64,000 nucleotides of DNA, taken from positions 1 to 64,000 of the forward strand of contig JAWKZI010000014.1 of NCBI GenBank assembly GCA_041396045.1, in the 5' to 3' direction. Shown here piece by piece: positions 52,385 to 62,315 of the stretch (position 1 is the first letter of the stretch; every line of letters starts with the position of its first letter). Origin of the DNA: SHZI01 sp041396045 (GTDB lineage Bacteria > Pseudomonadota > Gammaproteobacteria > Steroidobacterales > GCA-2729495). Made by a program: the position numbers and the translations under genes. The notes beneath the pieces were generated by a model, which made no database searches, was not told the DNA's origin, and worked only from the letters and a program-made list of their open reading frames with translations.

Positions 52385-53056
52385 TCAGTGATTGGCCATG
52401 TTCAAATTATTGCCTGAGGCAGATGACGCCAGGCGCAAATACCCGGTATGCAGCGACGCGACGCTCTGCTTGAGTTCGTGAAGGCTGCCGTTATTCACAA
52501 GAACATCGTCCGCCTTCATAAGGCGGGACTGGCGATTCACCTGTGCGGCCAGCAGACGTTCGACGCCGGCTGCTGTTTCCCCGTCCCGGACCATGAGGCG
52601 CTGGCGCTGAATATCCTCTGAACAGTCCACAACCAGCACCCGGTTCACGCGATCCACAAGACCGGCTTCCACCAGCAGCGGAATAACCAGCAACTGATAA
52701 GGCCCGCCGGCTTCGCGGCACTGTGCTTCCATCGCTGCGCCGATGCGCGGGTGCAGGATGGCTTCCAGCCGGTGCCGACGGGCATCGGACGCAAAAGCCA
52801 CGGTCCGCAGCTGTCGCCGGTCCAGGCTGCCATCCGGCTGCAAAACGTCCGCCCCGAATTCCGCGACCACGGCCTTGAGGCCGTCGGTGCCCGGTGCCAC
52901 GACTTCCCGGGCGATCACGTCGCTGTCGATCACGGGAACGCCCAGCGCGGCGAACAGATTCGCGACAGTGCTCTTGCCACTGGCGATGCCGCCAGTCAGG
53001 CCCACCCGATAAAAGTTCCAGTTCTTGTTATGGACGTTGCCTGGGGTGGTGCTCAT
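52385..53056 (-). CDS. coaE: Dephospho-CoA kinase
   Basis: Final step of coenzyme A synthesis. ATP-binding P-loop VGLTGGIASGKSTVANLFA, then PVIDSDVIAREVVAPGTDGL, ILHPRIGAAMEAQC, YQLLVIPLLVEAGLVDRVNR and the lid SEDIQRQRLMVRDG. 223 residues from the ATG at 53056; an ATG at 53074 would add six. It follows pilD closely, as usual in pil operons (pilB-pilC-pilD-coaE). Confidence 0.96.
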   Translation of the reverse strand: MSTTPGNVHNKNWNFYRVGLTGGIASGKSTVANLFAALGVPVIDSDVIAREVVAPGTDGLKAVVAEFGADVLQPDGSLDRRQLRTVAFASDARRHRLEAILHPRIGAAMEAQCREAGGPYQLLVIPLLVEAGLVDRVNRVLVVDCSEDIQRQRLMVRDGETAAGVERLLAAQVNRQSRLMKADDVLVNNGSLHELKQSVASLHTGYLRLASSASGNNLNMANH

Positions 53057-53079
53057 CCAGCGTTCTCCCGGCAATCAGC

Positions 53080-53958
53080 CTACGTCGGCGCCGGCAGGCC
53101 CGAGGTGCGGAAGTAAGCGCTCATCAGCGCCGGACCCCACAACAGCGCGACAAAGCCGGCGGCAGCGAGATATGGCCCGAATGGCATTGGCGCCTGTCGG
53201 CCGTGTCGGCCCAGGGCGATCATCGCAATGCCGGTCGCTGCGCCGGTGAAGGCCGAGAGCAGAATGATCAGCGGCAGCATCTGCCAGCCGAACCAGGCAC
53301 CCAGTGCCGCGAACAACTTGAAGTCGCCGAAACCCATGCCTTCCTTGCCGGTGACCAGTCGAAAGCCGTGATACACAAGCCAAAGACTCAGGTAGCCTGC
53401 CAACGCACCGATGACGCCATCGCTCAGATTCGTAAACGGACTGCCAACCGCATGTGGCGTGTTGACCAGATGATAGAGCAGACCAGTCCACAACAGCGGC
53501 AGCGTGATCGCATCCGGCAGCAGATGATGGTCCAGATCGATCATGGCCAGCGCGATCAGGGCCCAGGTGAGCACCAGCGCTGCCAGCGCATCGGGCGTTG
53601 CCCCGAAGTGCCAGACCACCAGACCGGAGATCAATCCCGTGGCGGCTTCCACCAGAGGGTAGCGCACCGGAATGTTGGCCTGGCAGCTTGCGCAGCGGCC
53701 GCGCAGCCAGAGCCAGCCGAACACCGGAACGTTGTGATACGCCTTGATGGGCGTCTTGCACTGCGGACAGGCCGAACGCGGGCGTATGAGATTGAAGGGT
53801 TCGGCAGGTTCAGTCGCCAGCGAGGGATCACTGTGCTGCTGCCACTCGCGCTCCATCATCAGTGGTAGCCGATAGATGACCACATTCAGGAAGCTGCCGA
53901 CCAGCAGGCCGAGCAGCACGGCCAGGCCCGGCAGCAGTAACGGCACCGCCGCCAGCAT
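53080..53958 (-). CDS. pilD: Prepilin leader peptidase / N-methyltransferase PilD
   Basis: Cleaves and methylates type IV prepilins and type II pseudopilins. 292 residues, eight or so membrane helices. Zinc-binding cysteines in RSACPQCKTPIKAYHNVP and RCASCQANIPVRYP (C-x2-C pairs), catalytic aspartates in LAMIDLDHHLLPD and GMGFGDFKLFAALGAWFG. Twelve bases downstream of pilC. Confidence 0.97.
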   Translation of the reverse strand: MLAAVPLLLPGLAVLLGLLVGSFLNVVIYRLPLMMEREWQQHSDPSLATEPAEPFNLIRPRSACPQCKTPIKAYHNVPVFGWLWLRGRCASCQANIPVRYPLVEAATGLISGLVVWHFGATPDALAALVLTWALIALAMIDLDHHLLPDAITLPLLWTGLLYHLVNTPHAVGSPFTNLSDGVIGALAGYLSLWLVYHGFRLVTGKEGMGFGDFKLFAALGAWFGWQMLPLIILLSAFTGAATGIAMIALGRHGRQAPMPFGPYLAAAGFVALLWGPALMSAYFRTSGLPAPT

Positions 53959-53969
53959 CGGCGCGTCGA

Positions 53970-55187
53970 TCAGACGACCGCGCCCAGCTTGAAGATCGGC
54001 AGATACATCGCGATGACCAGGCCACCGACGAGCACGCCCAGAATCGCCATGATCAGCGGTTCCAGCAGGCTGCTCATGCTGTCCACGGCATTGTCCACGT
54101 CAGCCTCGAAGAAGTCGGCGACCTTGCCGGACATTTCGTCCAGCGAACCCGATTCCTCTCCAACGGCAATCATCTGAACCACCATGTTGGGGAACAGGCC
54201 GGTGTTTTCCATGGCCCGCTGCAGACGCTGACCGGTAGCCACCTCATCGCGCATGGCCAGAACGGCATTTTCAAACACCACGTTACCGGTGGCACCGGCC
54301 ACGGACTGCAGGGCTTCCACCAGTGGCACACCGGCGCTGAACATCGTGGACAGGGTGCGCGCAAAACGTGCAACGGCTGCCTTTTCCAGAATATTGCCGA
54401 TGATCGGCATCTTCAGCAGCACCCGGTCTTCATATTCGCGCAGCTTGTGGGAACGCTTGCGGGTATAGATGTAGAAGGCGACACCGCCGCCTATCACCAA
54501 CGCCAGCAGCCAGCCCTTGGTTTGTATGAATTGGGAAAGGTCGATGACCATGCGCGTAAAGGCCGGCAGGTCAGCGCCGAAGCCTTTGAACAGCGATTCG
54601 AACTGCGGAATCACGAAGATCAGCAGGATCAGCGTGACGATCACTGCCACCACCATGACGGCTGCGGGATAGAACAGCGCCTTCTTGATCTTCTTCTTGA
54701 TGTCCTCGGTCTTTTCCTTGTAGGTCGCCACCTTGTCCAGCAGCGTGTCCAGTGCACCGGCCTGCTCGCCGGCCGTCACCAGGTTGATATAGAGGTCATC
54801 GAAATAAAGGGGATGCTTGGCCAGGCATTCTGCCAGTGCCGTGCCGGATTCCAGGTCGGCCTTCATGCCCAGAATGAGCTTCTGCATGGCCGCGTTTTCG
54901 TGTCCGGCACCGACGATCTCGAAGGCCTGCACCAGCGGAATGCCGGCGGTCAGCATCGTGGCAAGCTGGCGGCTGAAAATCGCGATGTCGTAGGGGGTGA
55001 CCTTGCCCCGGCTTTTGAATAGCGCCGACTCCTTGCGGATTTTGACCGGCACCACGCCCTGCTTGCGCAACTCGCTGCGTACCGCGGCCTCGCTGGCCGC
55101 CATGGTCTTGCCGCGCACCTTCTGGCCGCGATTGTCGGTGCCTTCCCAGTTGAAAGGCATCTTGGTAATAGCAACGCCGTTGGCCAT
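53970..55187 (-). CDS. pilC: Type IV pilus inner-membrane platform protein PilC
   Basis: GspF-family platform between the PilB motor and the pilus. 405 residues from the ATG at 55187. Two GspF repeats, with ELRKQGVVPVKIRKES before the first, FSRQLATMLTAGIPLVQAFE, and FARTLSTMFSAGVPLVEAL in the second. Three membrane segments include AAVMVVAVIVTLILLIFVIP and a C-terminal LIMAILGVLVGGLVIAMYLP. An upstream in-frame ATG at 55226 is less likely. Confidence 0.97.
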   Translation of the reverse strand: MANGVAITKMPFNWEGTDNRGQKVRGKTMAASEAAVRSELRKQGVVPVKIRKESALFKSRGKVTPYDIAIFSRQLATMLTAGIPLVQAFEIVGAGHENAAMQKLILGMKADLESGTALAECLAKHPLYFDDLYINLVTAGEQAGALDTLLDKVATYKEKTEDIKKKIKKALFYPAAVMVVAVIVTLILLIFVIPQFESLFKGFGADLPAFTRMVIDLSQFIQTKGWLLALVIGGGVAFYIYTRKRSHKLREYEDRVLLKMPIIGNILEKAAVARFARTLSTMFSAGVPLVEALQSVAGATGNVVFENAVLAMRDEVATGQRLQRAMENTGLFPNMVVQMIAVGEESGSLDEMSGKVADFFEADVDNAVDSMSSLLEPLIMAILGVLVGGLVIAMYLPIFKLGAVV

Positions 55188-55276
55188 GGCCCGCAAACCC
55201 CAGTGAAATAATTGGCAGGGAATCAATTAATCAGGAGCGCCCCCGTGCCGGCGCTACCTTGCCCGACCCCAGAATA

Positions 55277-57002
55277 TCAAGACTCGAGGGTGACCCTGTT
55301 TATTTCCTCCAGACTTGTGACGCCGTCCTTAACTTTTTGCAGCGCGGAGCGTCGCAGGGTCCAGACGCCGTCCTTGATTGACTGCTCCTCGATTTGCACC
55401 GCATTGCCACCTTCCAGAATGATCCGGCCGATGGCTTCAGTGACCGGCATGACCTGGTAGATACCCACCCGGCCCTTGTAACCATCGTTGCATTGCCGGC
55501 AGCCCACCGGGCCGTAGATCCGCAGTCCACTGTGAATGGCTTCATGGCTGAAGCCTTCCTGCAGCAGCGCTTCTTCGGGAATGTCCCGTATTTCCTTGCA
55601 CTGCTCGCAGAGCCGGCGGGCCAGCCGCTGGGCGATGATCAGGTGTATGGAGGTGGCAATAGCGTAGGGCTTCACGCCCATGTCGATCATGCGCGTGAGC
55701 GTGCGCGGTGCGTCGTTCGTGTGCAGGGTCGAAAGCACCAGATGGCCTGTCTGGGCGGCCTTGATGGCCGTCTCGGCTGTTTCCAGGTCGCGGATCTCAC
55801 CGACCATGATCACATCCGGATCCTGGCGCAAAAATGCCTTCAGGGCAGTCGCAAAGTGCAGGCCGACCTTGGGATTCACGTTCACCTGGTTGATACCCGG
55901 CACGTTGATTTCCACCGGGTCTTCGCAGGTGGAGATGTTCCGGTCTTCGGTGTTCAGAATGTTGATGCCGGTATACAGCGACACAGTCTTGCCGCTGCCT
56001 GTGGGGCCGGTCACCAGGATCATTCCGTAGGGTTTGGCCAGGGCATCCATGTAGAGCTGGCGCTGGAAGTCCTCGTAGCCGAGCACCTCGATGCCGAGTT
56101 TTGCGGCCGTCGGATCCAGGATACGCAGCACCACCTTCTCGCCAAACAGCGTGGGGCAGGTGTTGACACGAAAATCGATGGCCCGGTTCTTCGACAGCCG
56201 TAGCTTGATGCGGCCATCCTGTGGCACGCGGCGTTCGGCAATGTCCAGGCGGGACATGACCTTGAGACGTGCCGTGACCTTGTTGGTGAGGGCGAGCGGC
56301 GGTGCAGCCACCTGCTTCAGCACGCCGTCCAGCCGGGTACGGACCCGGTAGGTCTTTTCATAGGGTTCGAAATGAATATCGGAGGCGCCGCGCTTGATGG
56401 CGTCCAGCATGATCTTGTTGACGAAGCGCACCACCGGCGCGTCCTCGATGTCGTCGCGGGTCACCTCGTCGGATACGAGATCGTCGTCGCCACCAGCGAC
56501 TTCCAGGCTTTCCAGGTCGAAATCGTCCTCGCTGAAGGCGGCCATCGAGGTATCGACAGCTTCCAGCGCGCGACCTACCGCAGCGGACAGTTTGTCCTGT
56601 TCGACGACGATCGGATCAACACGCAGCCCGGACTGAAATTTGATCTCGTCCACGGCGTGCAGGTCGGTGGGGTCGGCCACGCCGAGGAACAGGCGCTTGC
56701 CACGCAGGACCAGCGGCAGCACGTGATGCTTGGCCAGCAGGCGCTGATCGACTGACTTGATCGCCTCCATGTCCAGGTCCATGGAATCCAGGTCGAGCAG
56801 GGGAACGCCGAATTCGGATGAAGCCGCAACAGCGATCTTGCGGGCGTCGACCATCTGTCGGCCCACCAGGTAGGCAACCAGATTGATGCGCTGTGCCTGC
56901 GCGCGCCCTTCAGGCCCGCACGGCCTCCTCAGCGATAAGACTGTCCTGCACCAGCCGGCGCGACAGGCCGCTCAGGGCGGAATTGGTGGCGGAAACTGCC
57001 AT
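55277..57002 (-). CDS. pilB: Type IV pilus assembly ATPase PilB, single frameshift near N-terminus
   Basis: Hexameric extension motor. The start ATG at 57002 is preceded by AAGGAG and encodes MAVSATNSALSGLSRRLVQD, then AEEAVRA, the family N-terminus. A one-base indel near 56905 shifts the frame, and the rest continues from QRINLVAYLVGRQMVDARK. Walker A TGPTGSGKTVSLYTGINIL, Walker B VIMVGEIRDLETAETAI, the His box TGHLVLSTLHTNDAP and zinc cysteines LCEQCKE and GCRQCN follow. Restored length is about 574 residues. The intact piece alone would miss some 45 N-terminal residues. Confidence 0.94.
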
Positions 57003-57177
57003 ATGCTCCTTGCTACCCCAGTCAATGTTGGCCGACATACGGCCCACACGACAATGCCGCCCGGCCAGCCCTGGCCCGACGTTCCTACAAGTGTAGTCTT
57101 ACTGAGGTTCGGGAGTGGGCGCAACTGCTCAATTCGATACTTTCATTGCGCGGCGCCTCTGACCGTTCCCGCCGCCC

Positions 57178-57210
57178 AAAAGAAAAGGCCCCTGCCTTGC
57201 GGCAGGGGCC
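57178..57210 (-). terminator. Rho-independent terminator of pilA
   Basis: Read on the minus strand: GGCCCCTGCC, loop GCAA, GGCAGGGGCC, then TTTTCTTTT. A perfect ten-pair GC stem with a stable GNRA-type loop and U-tract, starting about 35 bases after the pilA stop. Confidence 0.93.
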
Positions 57211-57244
57211 CTTCCTTGAGTCAGGGACTGACTCTGGTGCCGGC

Positions 57245-57754
57245 TTAGAGTCGGCAGTTGGACGGGAAGTACTTGTCGACACCGCCCGTTGTGGTGTTGG
57301 CACCGGAATTGCCGGTAGGCGCTTCGGCCGCACCACCCGGAGCCGCGCGGTTACCGCACACCCAGATCACGTCATTGTTGGCGCTGACCAAGGGCTTCAG
57401 CGAGAGAATGACGCCATCAATGTTGTCGTTTGCCTGACCACCGCTGGTGGCACCCGCATACGTGATATTGATCGTGCCATCGTCGACAGTGACCGATGAA
57501 ACGTACTTGCCTGACGGCGGATTGGCTACATCACCACCAGCTTCATCAAGGTCTGCCGGCCAGACACCGCGGTCGGCGAAGGACTCGGAAACACCCGTCT
57601 TCACGGCACTGGCCAGGTTCAGGCCTTCAGTGACCTGCGAGCGGATCGTGTAATCCTGATAGGCCGGGATCGCGATGGCCGCCAGGATGCCGATGATGGC
57701 AACCACGATCATCAACTCGATGAGCGTGAAGCCCTGTTGAACTTTCTTCGTCAT
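57245..57754 (-). CDS. pilA: Type IV major pilin PilA
   Basis: Structural subunit of the pilus. 169 residues from the ATG at 57754 with GGAGA upstream. Short basic leader MTKKVQQG followed by the processing site G-F and the hydrophobic helix FTLIELMIVVAIIGILAAIA with the conserved E5. The C-terminal D-region is bounded by two cysteines (in VIWVCGNRAAPGG and SNCRL). The globular domain is Gly/Thr-rich. It has its own sigma-54 promoter and terminator, hence is monocistronic. Confidence 0.96.
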   Translation of the reverse strand: MTKKVQQGFTLIELMIVVAIIGILAAIAIPAYQDYTIRSQVTEGLNLASAVKTGVSESFADRGVWPADLDEAGGDVANPPSGKYVSSVTVDDGTINITYAGATSGGQANDNIDGVILSLKPLVSANNDVIWVCGNRAAPGGAAEAPTGNSGANTTTGGVDKYFPSNCRL

Positions 57755-57815
57755 TTGAAAATCTCCATGTGTAGTGCCAAAAAAACGTTGCGGCCGTAGC
57801 CTGCGCAAGCAGTAG

Positions 57816-57831
57816 TGCAGCTTTCATGCCA
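57816..57831 (-). promoter_or_regulatory. Sigma-54 promoter of pilA
   Basis: On the minus strand TGGCATGAAAGCTGCA has the invariant GG and GC separated by ten bases (consensus TGGCAC-N5-TTGC; -12 box reads CTGC). Transcription would start near 57805, giving a leader of about 50 bases. pilA genes are classically sigma-54/PilR dependent, and both rpoN and pilR are in this window. PilR sites would be expected around 57870-57930. Confidence 0.8.
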
Positions 57832-57988
57832 GTGCTCGGGTATGCGCACATAAGTGCTTGAAAAAAAATGATAAATTGAGCATCGGAGTTGGCGACACTG
57901 CCAGCGGTGCAACATAAGATTTTGCAGCCCTGGATGGGGACTGGACGCTGAGCGTCACTTTATGACGTAGAGCGTCACACACGCTGAC

Positions 57989-59380
57989 TCAGTCGATTCC
58001 CAGCTTCTGCATCCGGTAACGCAGGGCACGCAAGGTCAGGCCCAGGCTGCGGGCCGTGGCCGTCTTGTTGTACCGATGCTGCTTGAGGGCGACGAGGATG
58101 GCTTCCCGCTCCACTGAATCCAGCCGGTCGCCGAGCAGGGGCGTCGTGGTTGCCGCTGCATCGTCCGGTGCGGAAGCGGGGCCTCTCCCAACGGTCGTCT
58201 GTTGGCTGCTGCCGGAGTGGTCGCGGGCATCTTCGCCATTTGCGACGCGATGGATCCGGATGTCATCGGCTGTGATCAGGGCGCCGCAGAGCGCGACGGC
58301 CCGCTCCAGGATATTTTCCAGTTCGCGCACATTACCCGGAAAGCGATAATCCATGAGCTTGGCACAGGCTTCGGGCGTGAGTTCGGGCGTCGGCTCGCTG
58401 CCTTGCTCGGCGCTGAGCCTGCGCAGGATATGTGCGGCCAGCAGCAGCGTATCGTTGTCGCGCTCACGCAGCGGCGGCACGACCAGTTCAATGACGTTGA
58501 TCCGGTAATACAGATCCTCGCGGAAGTGGCCGCTGGCGACCAGTGCTCGCAAGTCCTTGTGGGTTGCAGACAGAATCCGTACGTCTACTGGTATTTCGGC
58601 AGTCTGACCCACCGGTCGCAGCGTCTTTTCCTGAATGACGCGCAGCAGTTTTACCTGCATGGGCAGCGGCAGGTCGGCGATCTCGTCCATGAACAGCGTG
58701 CCGCCTTCGGCGGACTGGAACAGGCCGATCTTGTCGTTGACTGCGCCGGTAAACGAACCCTTGCGGTGGCCGAAGAATTCGCTTTCCATGAGTTCGGAGG
58801 GGATCGCGCCGCAGTTCACCGGCACAAAGGGTGCGTCGGCACGGGCGCCCTGTTCGTGGACCATCCGTGCCACCAGTTCCTTGCCGGTGCCGGACTCGCC
58901 GGTGATGTGGACTGGCGCCTGGCTGCGGGCCACTTTGGCGATGGTGTCGCGCAGGCGCTCGATGACCTCCGACTCGCCCAGCAGCTGTGCTTTGCCGCTT
59001 CTGACCTCGGCACTGGGTACTTTCAGCGCGGTGCCAACCAGCTTGCGCAGCACTTTCACGTCCAGCGGTTTGGAGATGAAGTCGAAGGCGCCGGCCTTCA
59101 GCGCACGTACCGCGGTTTCCACGTTGCCGTGGGCCGTGATGACTGCCACCGGGGTTTTCAGGCCACGGTTCTGCATCCATTCGATCAGTTCCAGCCCATC
59201 ACCATCCGGCAGACGCATGTCCGTGAGGCACAACTGGAATTCCTGGCGTGAGAGCCGGTCGCGGGCACTGGTCACATCGGCACAGGCGCTGACCTCGATG
59301 TCCATCCGCTGCAGGGTTATCGCCAGCAATTCGCGGATATCCGGTTCGTCGTCGACGATGAGGGCGACGGGTCTGCTCAT
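57989..59380 (-). CDS. pilR: Type IV pilus response regulator PilR (sigma-54 activator)
   Basis: 463 residues. Receiver domain with phospho-acceptor D54 in CLTDMRLPDGDG and K104 in FISKPLD. AAA+ domain with Walker A GESGTGKE (161-168), the sigma-54 contact loop GSFTGA (208-213), Walker B GGTLFMDEIADLPL. A Fis-type helix-turn-helix ends the protein (LVALKQHRYNKTATARSLGL, LRALRYRMQKLGID). The start ATG at 59380 is ten bases after the pilS stop. It should activate the pilA promoter found upstream of pilA. Confidence 0.96.
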   Translation of the reverse strand: MSRPVALIVDDEPDIRELLAITLQRMDIEVSACADVTSARDRLSRQEFQLCLTDMRLPDGDGLELIEWMQNRGLKTPVAVITAHGNVETAVRALKAGAFDFISKPLDVKVLRKLVGTALKVPSAEVRSGKAQLLGESEVIERLRDTIAKVARSQAPVHITGESGTGKELVARMVHEQGARADAPFVPVNCGAIPSELMESEFFGHRKGSFTGAVNDKIGLFQSAEGGTLFMDEIADLPLPMQVKLLRVIQEKTLRPVGQTAEIPVDVRILSATHKDLRALVASGHFREDLYYRINVIELVVPPLRERDNDTLLLAAHILRRLSAEQGSEPTPELTPEACAKLMDYRFPGNVRELENILERAVALCGALITADDIRIHRVANGEDARDHSGSSQQTTVGRGPASAPDDAAATTTPLLGDRLDSVEREAILVALKQHRYNKTATARSLGLTLRALRYRMQKLGID

Positions 59381-59390
59381 GACTGCGCTT

Positions 59391-61050
59391 TCATCCTTGC
59401 GGCTCCCAGCGCGTCGGATCGGCAAAGATGATCCGGAACACGCTGCCGCCCCCATGGCGCGCCTCGTAAATCAGCGTTGCGCCATTACACTCGCAGAGTT
59501 CGCGTGAAATAAACAGGCCAAGGCCCGTGCCGCCGGTACGGCCCGTGGCAAAGGGCTCAAAAATCTGGTCGCGCATTTCTTCCGGAATGCCGGAACCGGA
59601 ATCAGCGACTTCGAGATAGGGGCGATCGTTGACCGCCAGTCGTCCAAAGCCGATCTCGACCGAGATGCCACCATTGAAGCTGGCATATTTCACGGCGTTT
59701 TCGCACAGGTTCCACACGATCTGGTGCAGATGGCCGGGGTCCATCCGCACCTCTATGTCTTCAGTGTTTGCCACGGTAACCTGGCCTTCATAAAGCTCCA
59801 GGGTGGAACTGAATTCGGCAGCAAACTCCCGGGTCCAGTCGCGCAGATAAATGAGTTCCGGCCGACTGTTCTCCCGACGGGACAACTGCAGCACGTTCTC
59901 CACGATTTCGCTTACGCGCTTTGAGTTGGCCTGGATGATATCGATCAGCCGCCGGTCCTCGTCCTTGAGTTCGGCTGATTCTTCGAGCAATTGGCTGGCA
60001 TGGCTCAATGCGCCGACCGGATTGCGGATTTCGTGGGCGATACTCGCCGACAGACGCCCCAGCGCCGCCAGCTTGGTCTGCTGGACTTTCTCGGCCAGCA
60101 GACTGGCATCTTCGAGGAACATCAGCACCGGACCATCCTCACCGCCGCCCAATGGCGCCAGATAGGCATTGATCCGCGTGGTCCCGTCCGCAGACATGAA
60201 AGACGGTGGCTGCAGCAGCATATTGCCCTGGCGGCGCCAGTCAGCCAGCATCCGGCTGAGGTGCGGCGCCAGCCCTGCCAGATCCTGCCCCGATTCGCGG
60301 CTGCGTATGCCGGCGTGTTTGGCCGCCGACTGATTGATGAGCCGGACACGATTGTCCTCGTCGACCACGACAATACTCTCGCGCAGGTTTTGAATGACGT
60401 ACTCGTTGAGTTGGGCGAGATTGGCGAGATCGATGCCGCGCTGCCGGGCGAGTGCTTCGGTTTCCTCCAGACGCCGCGCCAGTGGATAGGCTGCCGAGGC
60501 AATCATGAAAATGATGGCCCCCAGCATGCCGGCCGCGATGAATTCCCGGGACGGTGCCGACGCACCAACGACGCTGATTGTTTGCTCGGTCAAGATGGCC
60601 AGCGCGGCCAGCGCGGCCGTGAAAAATGCTTCCCGCCCCTCAGCGGAGACCGCCGGTTTCCACAAAACCAATTGCGAGGCCGCTAATACGCTGCGGATGC
60701 CGCCGCTGGCGTGGCATCAGGACAGTGATACGAGGATGCCGACCGCCAGCTCGACCAGTGCGATCCGTGGCAGAACCACCGGTCGCTGCCACTGCCAGGC
60801 GATGAGCAGCACGGCATGCACAAGCAAGGCGCGGCATTGAGGAACAGCCGCGATCCGCACGCTCAGGATCGGTCGTTGGTCCACCACCGTGCCGGCCTGA
60901 CGAGCATGCAGGACGGCGACGCTGCCTGAACATGCTGACGAACGCGCATATCCGGCGCGGCACCGTCACTGCCGATTACTCGCGTGGAGTTCATGCAGGC
61001 GCCGGTGTTCGCAATGCATGCAGGAGCAGAGGCCATCCGGGGATTATGTG
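59391..61050 (-). CDS. pilS: Type IV pilus sensor histidine kinase PilS, N-terminus degraded as sequenced
   Basis: Sensor partner of PilR. The clean part (59391-60671) shows the last membrane helices, a PAS domain (LRESIVVVDEDNRVRLINQS), the phospho-histidine box SIAHEIRNPVGALSHASQLL, N-box IVWNLCENAVKYASF, and G-boxes ADSGSGIPEEMRD and GGTGLGLFISREL. Upstream, a family-like segment continues (QRPVVLPRIALVELAVGIL, then HASGGI) in the same frame but with a TGA near 60723. Beyond about 60900 the frame is lost. About 90 further N-terminal residues with membrane helices are expected. The 5' boundary given is an estimate. Confidence 0.88.
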
Positions 61051-61145
61051 GCTCCCTGCACGACAGGATGTGACCGTGTCCTCGGACCCTTGCCCGGCAG
61101 TGAGGTGACTTGACTCCAGCGCACACCTGCCCACAATAGCTGCTC

Positions 61146-62312
61146 GAACGGGCGGCGACCACGAGCATCAGGCCAGCAGCCGTTCAGGCCCATCCCCGTC
61201 CCTGGCGGCGAAGTGGCTGCATCCCTCCTGCGCCAAAGCAGCAGCGGGTCGCCCGGCAGGAACGGCGGCTCCAGTTCTGCCCAGGGTCGCTATCTGGCCT
61301 GCCGGGCGGTGAAGGCGGCCGGGCGCAAGGCTTGCGGCGCCAAGCTCGCGGAAGAGCCCGGAAGAAGTCGGGCAATGGTCGCGCATGCTCGGCAAAAATT
61401 GCGCCTGCAACCAAACAGACCGGCCCGGTGTGCATGCCGGTAAACCAGGTTTACGGGAGAACGGCAGCGCCATCGACTGCGAGCTGCGGCCTGAGCCTGC
61501 TGGTAGATCGCGGACAACAGCATCGCTTTATTGCCTCGGCTGCGGGCGCATGGATATCGAGGAAGCGGCGGCCAAAACCCCTCGGAGAAGATCCTGGCTG
61601 TGGTCGCCAGAACCCGCAGCCGGCTGTGCAGCCTTACCAGGCTCCGGCAGACCGGCTACGGCCCAGCTTGAACAATGAGCAGGGAAATGGCTCGCCAGCG
61701 ACAGGGCAGCTTTATCGGCTGTTCAACAGCGCCAGATGCCAGCCTCGTTGAGATCAATCCGCTGATCGTCACCAAGGCCGGCGATCTGATGGCGCTGGAT
61801 GCCAAGATCAACATCGAGGAAAACGCACTGTTCGGGCAGGGCGATCTGCACCATGCGCGATCCCAGCCAGGAAGACGACATGGCGCTGCGCGGCCGAGCA
61901 CGATCTGAACTACGCGTTCCTCGACGGCAACATCGCCTGCATGGTCATCGCGCCGGCTGGCGATGGCAACGATGGACCTCATCAAACTGCATGGCGGCGA
62001 ACCGGCGAATTTCCTGGACGTAAGTGGTGGCGCTACCGCCGGAACGGGTCGCGCCGCGTTCAAGCTGATTCTGTCGAACCTGGCAGGTGAAGGCGATTCT
62101 CGTCAACATCTTCGGTGGTGCATCGTCCGTTGCGATTCGATCGCCGAAGGCATCATCAGCGCTGTCGGGATGTGAAAGTCGCGGTACCCGTCGTGGTGCG
62201 TCTGGAAGGCACCACGTGGACCAGGGCGCGCCATGCTGAAAGAAAGGACTGGCGATCGCCGCCAGCCGACGACCTGACCACGCCGCCCGCAAGGCTGCCA
62301 GTACTGGAGCTG
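61146..62312 (+). pseudogene. sucC: Succinyl-CoA synthetase beta subunit SucC, heavily frameshifted as sequenced
   Basis: Forms succinate and ATP with SucD in the TCA cycle. In fragments across all three frames one sees a start-like HEHQA near 61150, PIPVPGGEVAAS (about 61175), SLLVDRGQQ and FIASAAGA near 61500, then clean stretches: ASLVEINPLIVTKAGDLMAL, DAKINIEENALF (61740-61830), LNYALDGNIACMV-like, ATMDLIKLHGGEPANFLDV (61965-62025), AAFKLILSNLAGEGD, VPVVVRLEGT and ending near the sucD start. Span fits a 388-residue protein. Indels are so dense that no frame exceeds about 80 family residues. No sign of a mobile insertion. Either very poor consensus or real decay. Confidence 0.8.
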
Positions 62313-62315
62313 CCA

